DNA from: Nocardioides stalactiti
GTDB lineage: Bacteria; Actinomycetota; Actinomycetes; Propionibacteriales; Nocardioidaceae
Reading direction: 5' to 3'
Assembly: GCF_014180715.1 (NCBI RefSeq)
Contig: NZ_JACEFC010000032.1
Coordinates: 1-39,351 of the forward strand
DNA length: 39,351 nt
Shown: positions 32,969-39,351 of the stretch, one piece after another
Numbering within the stretch: the first letter of the stretch is position 1
Layout of the letters: each line of letters opens with the position of its first letter
Made by a program: the position numbers and the translations under genes
The notes under the pieces: generated by a model
Seen by the model: the letters and a program-made list of their open reading frames with translations, nothing else
Database searches by the model: none
What the model was told of the DNA's origin: nothing

Positions 32969-32996
32969 CGGCTGCGGATCGCCGACGGCTGCTCGA

Positions 32997-33002
32997 TAAG
33001 GT
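32997..33002 (+). promoter_or_regulatory. -10 box of purK
   Basis: TAAGGT (TANNNT) ends 6 nt before the purK GTG at 33009, and no Shine-Dalgarno sequence is present. The gene is probably leaderless. Confidence 0.5.
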
Positions 33003-33008
33003 GCGGGC

Positions 33009-34169
33009 GTGCCCGACGCCGCTCCTCGCATCGCTGTCATCGGGGGCGGCCAGCTGGCCCGGATGATGGCTCAGCCCGCCGTCGCCCTCGGTGTCCCGCT
33101 CCGACTCCTCGCCGAGGCGGAGGGCGTCTCCGCCGCGCAGGTCATCCCCGACCAGCAGGTCGGCGACTACCGCGACCTGGCCACTCTGCGCGAGGTGACC
33201 GACGGCTGTGCGGTCGTCACCTTCGACCACGAGCACGTCCCGACCGAGCACCTCCATGCCCTCGAGGCCGCCGGCGTCGCCTGCCGTCCCGGGCCCGAGG
33301 CCCTGGTCCACGCCCAGGACAAGATCGTGATGCGCGAGGCGATGGTCCGCCTCGGGGCCCCGCAGCCGCGCTGGGCGGTCGTGGCGACGACCGCCGACGT
33401 CGAGGACTTCGGCCTGCCGTGCGTCCTCAAGGTCAGCCGCGGCGGCTACGACGGCAAGGGCGTCTGGGTCGTCCGCACGGTCGACGACATCGCCGAGCCG
33501 CTCGCCGCGGCCGAGCGGACCGGTGTCCGGCTGCTCGCCGAGGAGCTCGTCGACTTCCGCCGCGAGCTCGCCGCACTCGTCGCCCGGTCACCGAGCGGCC
33601 AGGCCGCCGCCTACCCCGTCGTCGCGACGACCCAGCTCGACGGCATCTGCCACGAGGTGATCGCCCCCGCGCCCGACCTCGACCCGGCCCGCGCAGGGGA
33701 GGCGCAGGAGCTCGCGCTCCGGGTGGCGGGCGAGCTCGGCGTCACCGGCATCCTCGCCGTCGAGCTGTTCGAGACCGGCGACGGTCGGATCCTCGTCAAC
33801 GAGCTCGCCATGCGGCCGCACAACACGGGCCACTGGTCCCAGGACGGCGCCGTCACCTCCCAGTTCGAGAACCACCTGCGGGCGGTCCTCGACCTGCCCC
33901 TCGGGTCGCCGGCGCCCCGCGCGCGGTGGACCGTGATGGTCAACATCCTCGGCTCCGTCGACCCCGAGGTCGGTCACCTGTACGACGGCTACCCGCACGC
34001 GCTGGCCCGCGACCCGCACCTGCGCGTCCACCTCTACGGCAAGGACCTGCGTCCGGGACGCAAGGTCGGCCACGTCAACGCCTACGGCGACGACCTCGAC
34101 GAGGTCCTCGAGCGGGCGCGGCACGCCGCCTCCTGGTTCCGCGGCGACCTCGGCAACGACTCGGACTGA
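33009..34169 (+). CDS. purK: 5-(carboxyamino)imidazole ribonucleotide synthase
   Basis: This 386-residue ATP-grasp enzyme makes N5-CAIR from AIR, bicarbonate and ATP in purine synthesis. The N-terminal nucleotide-binding-like IAVIGGGQLARMMAQPAVAL, the glycine loop in KVSRGGYDGKGVWVV, and the catalytic NELAMRPHNTGHWSQDGAVT followed by SQFENHLRAVLDLPL are diagnostic. It is followed after 37 nt by purE, which uses its product. The GTG start is set by the -10 box at 32997. The length is normal. Confidence 0.95.
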   Translation: MPDAAPRIAVIGGGQLARMMAQPAVALGVPLRLLAEAEGVSAAQVIPDQQVGDYRDLATLREVTDGCAVVTFDHEHVPTEHLHALEAAGVACRPGPEALVHAQDKIVMREAMVRLGAPQPRWAVVATTADVEDFGLPCVLKVSRGGYDGKGVWVVRTVDDIAEPLAAAERTGVRLLAEELVDFRRELAALVARSPSGQAAAYPVVATTQLDGICHEVIAPAPDLDPARAGEAQELALRVAGELGVTGILAVELFETGDGRILVNELAMRPHNTGHWSQDGAVTSQFENHLRAVLDLPLGSPAPRARWTVMVNILGSVDPEVGHLYDGYPHALARDPHLRVHLYGKDLRPGRKVGHVNAYGDDLDEVLERARHAASWFRGDLGNDSD

Positions 34170-34194
34170 CCGCGGACCCACCCGGGAGGCTCGA

Positions 34195-34200
34195 TAGCCT
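34195..34200 (+). promoter_or_regulatory. -10 box of purE
   Basis: TAGCCT (TANNNT) ends 6 nt before the purE ATG at 34207. purE could thus be expressed from its own leaderless promoter as well as from the purK transcript. Confidence 0.45.
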
Positions 34201-34206
34201 TCGCCC

Positions 34207-34695
34207 ATGAGCGCGCGCGTGGGCATCGTGATGGGGTCCGACTCGGACTGGCCGGTGATGCAGGCCGCCGCCGAGGCGCTGGCGGAGTTCGACATCTCCT
34301 ACGAGGCCGACGTGGTCTCGGCGCACCGGATGCCGGAGGAGATGATCGACTACGGCCGGACCGCGGCCGACCGCGGCCTCTCGGTCATCATCGCCGGCGC
34401 CGGCGGGGCCGCCCACCTCCCGGGCATGCTCGCCTCGGTCACCCCGCTGCCGGTCATCGGCGTCCCGGTTCCGCTCAAGTACCTCGACGGCATGGACTCC
34501 CTGCTCTCCATCGTGCAGATGCCGGCCGGTGTCCCGGTCGCCACCGTGGCGATCGGCGGCGCGCGCAACGCCGGCCTGCTCGCCGTCCGGATCCTCGCCG
34601 CCGGCGACCCGGACCTCCAGCGCCAGATGCGTGCCTTCCAGGCCGAGCTCAAGGCCGTCGCGCAGGCCAAGGGCAAGATCGTCCGCGACGCCTGA
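34207..34695 (+). CDS. purE: N5-CAIR mutase
   Basis: This is a 162-residue class I PurE that rearranges N5-CAIR to CAIR. The family blocks are [35 protein letters not shown] (with the catalytic histidine) and [16 protein letters not shown] followed by PVIGVP. It works directly after PurK, encoded immediately upstream. It ends 6 nt before a terminator-like hairpin. Confidence 0.95.
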   Translation: MSARVGIVMGSDSDWPVMQAAAEALAEFDISYEADVVSAHRMPEEMIDYGRTAADRGLSVIIAGAGGAAHLPGMLASVTPLPVIGVPVPLKYLDGMDSLLSIVQMPAGVPVATVAIGGARNAGLLAVRILAAGDPDLQRQMRAFQAELKAVAQAKGKIVRDA

Positions 34696-34701
34696 CCGCC
34701 C

Positions 34702-34723
34702 GGCACCCCGCTGCGGGCGTGCC
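34702..34723 (+). terminator. Terminator-like hairpin after purE
   Basis: GGCACCCCG (34702-34710), loop CTG, CGGG, bulged C, GTGCC (34719-34723): a 9-bp GC-rich stem with one bulge, starting 7 nt after the purE stop. No U-tract follows, as is usual here. It separates purKE from the XRE-type gene. Confidence 0.5.
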
Positions 34724-34795
34724 AGATCTGAGAACGTGCCGAAGATTTCTGCCGGAGTCGCGTAAGGATGTGCCGCTTCGTCACGTCCTAGGGGC

Positions 34796-35326
34796 ATGAA
34801 TGACTTGGACAGGGACGACGCGGTCGTCGTCGACATGTTGAAAGCAGCACTCGTCGAGAGCGGGCTGTCGCAGGCGGGCTTCGGGCGGGCGCTCGGGACC
34901 AGCGCGTCCCGGATGTCGACCTACCTGAGCGGGCGCACGCGCCCCTCGGCGAGCTTCGTGGTGCGGGCCCAGCGGCTCGGCAAGGCGCTGGAGAAGGCGC
35001 GGCGCCGGCGGTTGGCGTCGGCGCCGACCACCTCGCTCGCCGTACGCCGCCACCTCCTGCTCGGCGACGAGCACCGGGCGCGGGAGGCGCTCCTCGACGG
35101 GCAGCGCAGCCTCGGCACCATCCTCGCGGCCGACGACGACGTGCTCGCCGACGCATGGGACGCCGAGCCGACCAGCGTCGGGTCGCCGGAGTGGGACCAG
35201 GTGCTGGCCGCGATGGCGGCCCAGCAGCACGAGGAGGCCGGTCGGACCGCGCCGGGCTGGGCCCGGCGGGTGCTGGCCGACCTGTGGCCCGGGCAGGTCC
35301 CGACCGACCTCCTCGACGTCGGCTGA
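34796..35326 (+). CDS. XRE-type helix-turn-helix protein
   Basis: This is a 176-residue protein. Residues about 12-55 contain an XRE/Cro-type HTH (LVESGLSQAGFGRALGTSAS then RMSTYLSGRTRPSASFVVRA). The rest is helical, with no ligand-binding or peptidase motif I recognise. The ATG at 34796 has AGGGG just upstream. It is a predicted DNA-binding regulator with an unknown target; there is no neighbouring toxin gene, so it is not obviously an antitoxin. Its stop lies 2 nt from the stop of the convergent secreted-protein gene. Confidence 0.78.
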   Translation: MNDLDRDDAVVVDMLKAALVESGLSQAGFGRALGTSASRMSTYLSGRTRPSASFVVRAQRLGKALEKARRRRLASAPTTSLAVRRHLLLGDEHRAREALLDGQRSLGTILAADDDVLADAWDAEPTSVGSPEWDQVLAAMAAQQHEEAGRTAPGWARRVLADLWPGQVPTDLLDVG

Positions 35327-35328
35327 TC

Positions 35329-36234
35329 TCAGCCGGTCACCGGCAGGTCGGTCACGACCGGCGTCGGCGACGGCGGGTCGGAGTCCTCGGGGTCCTCCGG
35401 CTCGTCGCGCGTGACCCGGCCGCAGGTGGCCGACGCGACCACGACCTCCTCCTGGCCGAACAGGTCGAGGACCAGCGCGTCGACGGTGAACGTGCCGTCG
35501 GGGTTGTCGGTCTGCCGGTTGACGGTCAGCGTGAGGACGCCGGGGATCTCGGTGGTGGCGTTGGCCTCCTCGGTGTCGATCTCGACCGGGAGCCCCAGGG
35601 CCGTCAGGTCGGCGATCCGGGTGTCGCCGCGGTGGCCCGTGCAGGTCGCCTCGACCGCGGTCGCCTCCGCCAGGCCGACGTCGCCCGCGATGAGGTCGCA
35701 CACGCCGGTGAGCTCCGCCGGGAGCAGCGCGCCCAGGTCGAGCGCGGTCACTGCGCCGAGATCGATAGGTGACGAGCCGCCGACCTGGTTGAGCGCGTCC
35801 TCGAGCGCCCCTTCGAGCAGGTCGCCGGTGACCGGGTCGGTCACCTCCTCGAGCGGCACCTGGCCGAGCCCCTCGCACACCGGCTGGAGCTGGGTCGCCA
35901 GGTCCTCGGGCAGCATCGCGAGGATCCCCGCGCCGACCCCGAGGTCGGCGACGGTCGCCCCGGCCTGGCCGTCGCGGGCGCTCACCTCGAGCAGGCCGAG
36001 CTCGAGGAGCGGGTTGTCGGGCGCGCTGGCCAGCGAGTCCGTGACCAGCGAGCCGTCGTGGGAGACGACCTCGGGAGTCGCCGGGATCGGGAGGGCACCG
36101 GTCGCCCGGATCCCGTACGCCGAGGAGGCGGTGCCGGCGGCGGTGCTGGTGCCGGCGCCGCCGATGAGGGCCACCGAGGCGGGTGCTGCGCAGAGCAGCA
36201 GGCCCCCGGCCGCTGCGGAGACGGTTCGATTCAT
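35329..36234 (-). CDS. Secreted protein ending at LPVTG (choice-of-anchor P-like)
   Basis: This is a 301-residue exported protein. A signal peptide spans about residues 1-30 (RTVSAAAGGLLLCAAPASVA). The start of the mature region, SSAYGIRATGALPIPATP, resembles the choice-of-anchor P family of actinobacteria. The middle carries four cysteines and D/L-rich repeats, followed by a beta-rich part (GVLTLTVNRQTDNPDGTFTV) and a Pro/Asp/Glu linker (DEPEDPEDSDPPSPTPVVTD). The last five residues are LPVTG and translation stops there: the hydrophobic helix and positive tail of a normal sortase signal are missing, and the sequence after the stop does not encode one. GAAAGG before the ATG may be the ribosome-binding site. 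A sortase gene lies 1.9 kb away. Function and anchoring are unproven. Confidence 0.8.
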   Translation of the reverse strand: MNRTVSAAAGGLLLCAAPASVALIGGAGTSTAAGTASSAYGIRATGALPIPATPEVVSHDGSLVTDSLASAPDNPLLELGLLEVSARDGQAGATVADLGVGAGILAMLPEDLATQLQPVCEGLGQVPLEEVTDPVTGDLLEGALEDALNQVGGSSPIDLGAVTALDLGALLPAELTGVCDLIAGDVGLAEATAVEATCTGHRGDTRIADLTALGLPVEIDTEEANATTEIPGVLTLTVNRQTDNPDGTFTVDALVLDLFGQEEVVVASATCGRVTRDEPEDPEDSDPPSPTPVVTDLPVTG

Positions 36235-36316
36235 GTGTGGTGCCTTTCGTTCGCGGGTGAGGTGCTTCCGGGTGTGACCGGGGGGTTCGTGGGGTCGGCG
36301 CGGGCGCCGAACAGGT

Positions 36317-36334
36317 GCCGACTGTTCAGTCGGC
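36317..36334 (-). other. Inverted repeat overlapping the L,D-transpeptidase stop
   Basis: GCCGACTG (36317-36324), TT, CAGTCGGC (36327-36334) is a perfect inverted repeat spanning the stop codon at 36326-36328. The 2-nt centre forces an opened loop, leaving a 6-7 bp stem. It may be a weak terminator or RNA-stability element; nothing more can be said. Confidence 0.35.
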
Positions 36335-37132
36335 GTCGATGAGGACCGGGGTGCCGAGGGGGACGTTCCGCAGCGCGTCGAGCGCGTCGGCCGGGACGCG
36401 GACGCAGCCGTGGCTGACGGCCCGGCCGAACACCGACGGGTCGGTCCAGCCGTGGAGTGCGACCGTGCCCGGTCCGCCGCCGTAGGTGTCGAGGCTCTCG
36501 CTGTGGGTGCCCAGCGGGATGATCACGGGGGAGTAGGACTGCTGAGGGTCGGTCAGCTGGCCGAGCACGAAGGTGCGGCCGGTCGGCGTCGGCGTCGCCG
36601 GGGCACCGACCGCCACCGGCCAGCTGCCGACGAGGCTGCCGTCGTCGTACAGCTCGAGGGTCCGGCGCGCGAGGTGGACGCGCACCAGGCTGCTGGTCCG
36701 CGCGTGGTCGAGCCGATCGGTCCGCAACCAGCCCGTGGACCCGTTGGGCCGCGAGGGGAGCAGGACGCGCACCCAGCCCGGGCGGCGCCCGACGACCGGG
36801 ACCCAGGTGTCCCCGAACTGGTCCGGGGTCAGCTTCGCGACAGCGCTGCCGCCGTTGCCCGGCCGGTCGTAGACGGGCACGGTGCGCCGTGGGTGGACGA
36901 TCTGACCGGACGGCACCCGCTCCCGCGCGCGGTCGGGCGGTGCGGCCCGCACCTCAGTCCGGGTGGTCGCCGCCACCAGCCCGCGCAGGTCGACCGGCGC
37001 CGGTGTGCCGGCCGAGGTGTGCGGTCCCTCGACGTCGGCTCGCAGCCAGAGCACGAGCCCGGCGCAGAGCAGGACGGCGATGAGAAGTGCGGTCGCTGGC
37101 GAACGCCGACGTGGCGTTCCCGATCCCTCCAT
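36326..37132 (-). CDS. L,D-transpeptidase (YkuD domain)
   Basis: This is a 268-residue membrane-anchored protein. One N-terminal hydrophobic helix (TALLIAVLLCAGLVLWL, about 14-30) leads to an outside domain. A middle part (about 60-140) resembles an SH3-like wall-binding module (VPVYDRPGNGGSAVAKLTPD; GWVRVLLPSRPNGSTGWLRT). The C-terminal YkuD catalytic domain has VALHGWTDPSVFGRAVSHGC followed by VRV, with catalytic Cys243 and the paired histidines. These enzymes form 3-3 crosslinks in peptidoglycan and resist most beta-lactams. A ribosome-binding-site-like G-run (GGGGGGAT) precedes the ATG. It is divergent from the short-chain dehydrogenase gene. Confidence 0.92.
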   Translation of the reverse strand: MEGSGTPRRRSPATALLIAVLLCAGLVLWLRADVEGPHTSAGTPAPVDLRGLVAATTRTEVRAAPPDRARERVPSGQIVHPRRTVPVYDRPGNGGSAVAKLTPDQFGDTWVPVVGRRPGWVRVLLPSRPNGSTGWLRTDRLDHARTSSLVRVHLARRTLELYDDGSLVGSWPVAVGAPATPTPTGRTFVLGQLTDPQQSYSPVIIPLGTHSESLDTYGGGPGTVALHGWTDPSVFGRAVSHGCVRVPADALDALRNVPLGTPVLIDAD

Positions 37133-37227
37133 GACGATGATCCCCCCGGATCGGCACCGTGCTCGCCCGAACGAGCCCTCCGAGGTGCCACCCGGACCAA
37201 CGACGCGGCGCGGGTCGGGCTAGGTGT

Positions 37228-37233
37228 CACAAT
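37228..37233 (+). promoter_or_regulatory. -10-like box of the SDR-sortase pair
   Basis: CACAAT ends 6 nt before the ATG at 37240. It departs from TANNNT at the first base only and fits leaderless expression. Confidence 0.35.
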
Positions 37234-37239
37234 CCGGTC

Positions 37240-38091
37240 ATGCCTCTGAACCTCGCCGCCCGGCTCGCGCGCCGCGCGCTCGACCCGCTGCCGGCCCCCG
37301 CCGCGCTGCTGCCGGGACGGGGCGTCCCGGTCGCGGGCAAGCGGATCCTGGTCACCGGGGCCTCCTCGGGCGTCGGCCGCGCCGCTGCCGTCCGGCTCGC
37401 CGTCGAGGGCGCGACGGTCCTCGCGGTCGCCCGCCGCGCGGACGAGCTGGCGGCGCTCGAGACGGAGATCAAGGACCGCGGCGGCTCGTCGTACGCCCTG
37501 CCGTGCGACCTCACCGACGCCGACGCGATCGACGCCCTCACCGACGACGTCCTCGACCGGTTCGGGGGAGTGGACGTGCTCGTCAACAACGCCGGGCACT
37601 CGATCCGGCGCTCGGCGGCCGACACGACCGAGCGGCAGTACGACCACGAGCGGCTGATGCGCCTCAACTACCACGCGCCGGTCCGGCTCACCCTCAACCT
37701 CCTGGACGCGATGCGCGAGCAGGGCGACGGCCACGTCATCAACTCCTCGACCTGGGGCGTCCCCGGTGGGCTGATGCCGATGTTCACCGCCTACCACGCG
37801 TCCAAGGCTGCCCTCGCCGCGTTCGCCCGGAGCCTCCAGGCGGAGGAGCGCCACCACGGCGTCGCCGTCACCTCGCTGCACTTCCCGCTGATGCGGACCC
37901 CGATGATCGCGCCGACCACCGGATACGACCACCGTGCGGCCCTCGAGCCCGACGACGCGGCGCGGTGGGTGGTCCATGCTGTTCGGCACCGCCCGGCCGA
38001 GATGACCCCCGCCTACGCGACCCTCCTGGACGCCATCGGACTCGTCTCGCCGCGGCTCGCCGAGAGACTCGTCACGGCGGCGCGCCCGTGA
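37240..38091 (+). CDS. Short-chain dehydrogenase/reductase
   Basis: This is a 283-residue SDR. The NAD(P)-binding TGASSGVGRAAAVRLA (from residue 39), DVLVNNAGHSIRR, the catalytic serine region INSSTWG, and Tyr/Lys in AYHASKAALAAFARSL are all present. The arginines in AVARRADELA favour NADP(H). A 30-residue N-terminal extension (AARLARRALDPLPAPAALLP) is common in actinobacterial SDRs linked to lipid metabolism. The substrate is unknown. Its TGA overlaps the GTG of the sortase gene (GTGA), so the two are translationally coupled, an unexpected partner for a sortase. Confidence 0.9.
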   Translation: MPLNLAARLARRALDPLPAPAALLPGRGVPVAGKRILVTGASSGVGRAAAVRLAVEGATVLAVARRADELAALETEIKDRGGSSYALPCDLTDADAIDALTDDVLDRFGGVDVLVNNAGHSIRRSAADTTERQYDHERLMRLNYHAPVRLTLNLLDAMREQGDGHVINSSTWGVPGGLMPMFTAYHASKAALAAFARSLQAEERHHGVAVTSLHFPLMRTPMIAPTTGYDHRAALEPDDAARWVVHAVRHRPAEMTPAYATLLDAIGLVSPRLAERLVTAARP

Positions 38092-38882
38092 CCCGCGCCC
38101 CGTCAGGAGCGTTGGAACCGGAAGGGAACCACACGGAGGGCAGCACCATCACCCAGATCGATGACGCGCCGGCGCCGAACCACGGCGTCGAGCGGCACCG
38201 CGTCCGCCGCAGCCGGCCGCAGGCCCAGCAGCGGCGGCGGCCGCGACCCCTCAGCCTCGTCGGCTACGGCCTGATCCTGGCCGGGCTGGCCGTGCTGGCC
38301 TGGGTCGCCTGGCAGTTCTGGGGCACCAACTGGGTCTCCAAGGAGCGCCAGGAGGAGGTAGCCGGTCAGCTCCAGGACGGGTGGGCCGACGGCGACGACA
38401 GCGTCCGTACGGAGTTCGGGCGCGCGTCCGCGATCCTGCACGTCCCGAGGTTCGGCAAGGACTACGCGGTCCCCGTGCTCGAGGGCTCGACCGACGAGGT
38501 GCTGGCCGCCGGCATCGGGCACATGGACGACACCGCGGACCCCGGCGAGATCGGCAACTACGTGCTGGCCGCGCACCGCGTGACCCACGGCGAGCCGTTC
38601 GCGCAGTTCCCCGAGCTCCGCGACGGCGACCTGGTCTACGTCGAGACCCGCACGGCGACCTACACCTACGAGCTCGACTTCGACGGCACCGCCCTCGAGG
38701 TCCCGTTCACCGAGGACTGGGTGATCCAGCCCTACCCGCAGAACCCCGACGGCGGCGTCCAGCCCCCGCTCGACGCCGGTCGCCGGTTGATCACGCTGCT
38801 GACCTGCGCGGAGATCTTCAACACCGACCTGCGGTCCGTGGTGTTCGGGCACCTCATCGACACGGAACCGATTCAGCGGTGA
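38088..38882 (+). CDS. Class E-like sortase
   Basis: This is a 264-residue protein. After a basic N-terminus (RRSRPQAQQRRRPRPLS) comes one membrane helix (VGYGLILAGLAVLAWVAWQF, about 66-85), then the sortase barrel. The catalytic histidine lies in YVLAAHRVTHGEPFAQFP (near residue 163), the cysteine in LITLLTCAEIFN (Cys240) and the arginine in TDLRSVVFGHL (Arg249). ILHVPRFGKDYAVPVLEG is the usual start of the domain. Class E sortases of actinobacteria attach LAXTG or LPXTG proteins to the wall. I use the GTG at 38088 that overlaps the SDR stop. Candidate substrates in the window are the LPVTG protein at 35329 and possibly the partial secreted protein at 38989. Confidence 0.88.
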   Translation: MTRAPSGALEPEGNHTEGSTITQIDDAPAPNHGVERHRVRRSRPQAQQRRRPRPLSLVGYGLILAGLAVLAWVAWQFWGTNWVSKERQEEVAGQLQDGWADGDDSVRTEFGRASAILHVPRFGKDYAVPVLEGSTDEVLAAGIGHMDDTADPGEIGNYVLAAHRVTHGEPFAQFPELRDGDLVYVETRTATYTYELDFDGTALEVPFTEDWVIQPYPQNPDGGVQPPLDAGRRLITLLTCAEIFNTDLRSVVFGHLIDTEPIQR

Positions 38883-38949
38883 TGTGCGCCGGTCGTCGCG
38901 CGTATCGCTGGTGATAACACCCTCGTAACCTGCAACACCTCTGGGCCGA

Positions 38950-38955
38950 TAGGGT
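38950..38955 (+). promoter_or_regulatory. Possible -10 box for the secreted-protein gene at the right edge
   Basis: TAGGGT lies about 33 nt before the ATG at 38989, leaving a short leader that contains the ribosome-binding site GAAGGGGA. No good -35 box is seen at the usual spacing. Confidence 0.3.
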
Positions 38956-38988
38956 GGTCGCACTAACCTCCTGAAGGGGAGCTTGAAC

Positions 38989-39351
38989 ATGGGGATCATC
39001 GGCAAGATCACGGCTACCGTCGTGGCCGCTGTCGCACTGTCGTCCGCGTCCGTGGGTGCCGTCGAGGCTTCCCGTACGGCGCCCGACCCGTACTCGGCGG
39101 AGATCAACACGCGGACCATCGTCCGCACGCCGACGCCGATCGAGACCCAGACCCGGGTCAAGGTGTCGGTCCGCGTCACGGCCAACAGCCCGACGCAGCC
39201 GACCGGCCAGGTCACGCTCAAGCTCAGCCCCGCGCCCGAGGGCGCCGGCCAGTCGCGCGCGGCCGCTGCCGGTCCCGCCGACTGGTCCCGCACCCTCGAC
39301 TACGACGGCGGCGTCCTCAAGGTCGTCGGCCCGGCGTTCCCCCAGGAGGGA
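38989..39351 (+). CDS. Secreted protein, N-terminal part (cut by window edge)
   Basis: 121 residues are visible and the frame is open at the right edge. The ATG follows GAAGGGGA (38973-38980). A signal peptide (GIIGKITATVVAAVALSSAS, cleavage near VGAVEA) leads into a beta-rich region: TRTIVRTPTPIETQTRVKVS and VRVTANSPTQPTGQVTLKLS look like the first strands of a bacterial Ig-like domain. This suggests a surface or secreted Ig-fold protein. It lies 106 nt after the sortase gene, so it may be a sortase substrate, but its C-terminus is not in view. Confidence 0.75.
   Translation, partial: MGIIGKITATVVAAVALSSASVGAVEASRTAPDPYSAEINTRTIVRTPTPIETQTRVKVSVRVTANSPTQPTGQVTLKLSPAPEGAGQSRAAAAGPADWSRTLDYDGGVLKVVGPAFPQEG

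Noticed and set aside
1-39351. tRNA, rRNA or riboswitch genes
   Set aside because: No cloverleaf with a GGTTCRA T-arm, no rRNA segment and no recognisable T-box or riboswitch core was seen by eye. Covariance-model searches were not possible.

Overview
The window reads as a chromosomal segment of a high-GC Gram-positive actinobacterium, most likely of the Nocardioides type. The evidence is strong G/C bias at third codon positions, frequent GTG starts, acyl-CoA carboxylase alpha/beta/epsilon subunits, a class E-like sortase, and many genes with a TANNNT box 6-7 nt before the start codon (leaderless transcription). This placement rests on protein content; no database was searched.

Left end (1-~6,800), accessory island: the 5' tip of an IS3-type transposase gene runs off the left edge. 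It is followed by a small membrane protein of unknown function, a frame-disrupted gene for a membrane-anchored HIRAN-domain protein, and one very large gene (2128-6588). That gene encodes an apparent PD-(D/E)xK nuclease fused to a STAND/NACHT-like NTPase and a long HEAT-like C-terminus, the architecture of Avs-type antiphage sensors. Codon usage here looks less GC-biased than in the rest of the window. This is the best candidate for an undescribed system.

Core region 1 (6,805-19,872): an uncharacterised gene, a 10-bp tandem repeat touching the valS stop codon, valS, a secreted SpoIID/LytB protein, pyruvate carboxylase flanked by two secreted RTX-repeat proteins, a solitary MazF/PemK-like gene, a pair of bacterial PH-domain membrane proteins (YdbS/YdbT-like) and a small secreted protein ending at a perfect 17-bp terminator hairpin.

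Core region 2 (19,897-31,052), acyl-CoA and biotin metabolism: a biotin carboxylase/biotin carrier alpha subunit, an NADP/F420-type oxidoreductase, an acyl-CoA dehydrogenase behind a perfect 20-bp palindrome, Maf, a YcaQ-like DNA glycosylase, a DUF885 peptidase, a VapBC module, a small membrane protein, the carboxylase epsilon and beta subunits, and the divergent biotin ligase birA. BirA would biotinylate both the alpha subunit and pyruvate carboxylase in this window.

Core region 3 (31,106-39,351): a PH-domain protein, a class III adenylate cyclase, a receiver-less OmpR-type DNA-binding protein, purK and purE, an XRE-type regulator, a secreted protein ending exactly at LPVTG, an L,D-transpeptidase, a short-chain dehydrogenase translationally coupled to a sortase, and the start of a further secreted protein cut by the right edge. 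The last part looks like a cell-wall and surface-protein neighbourhood.
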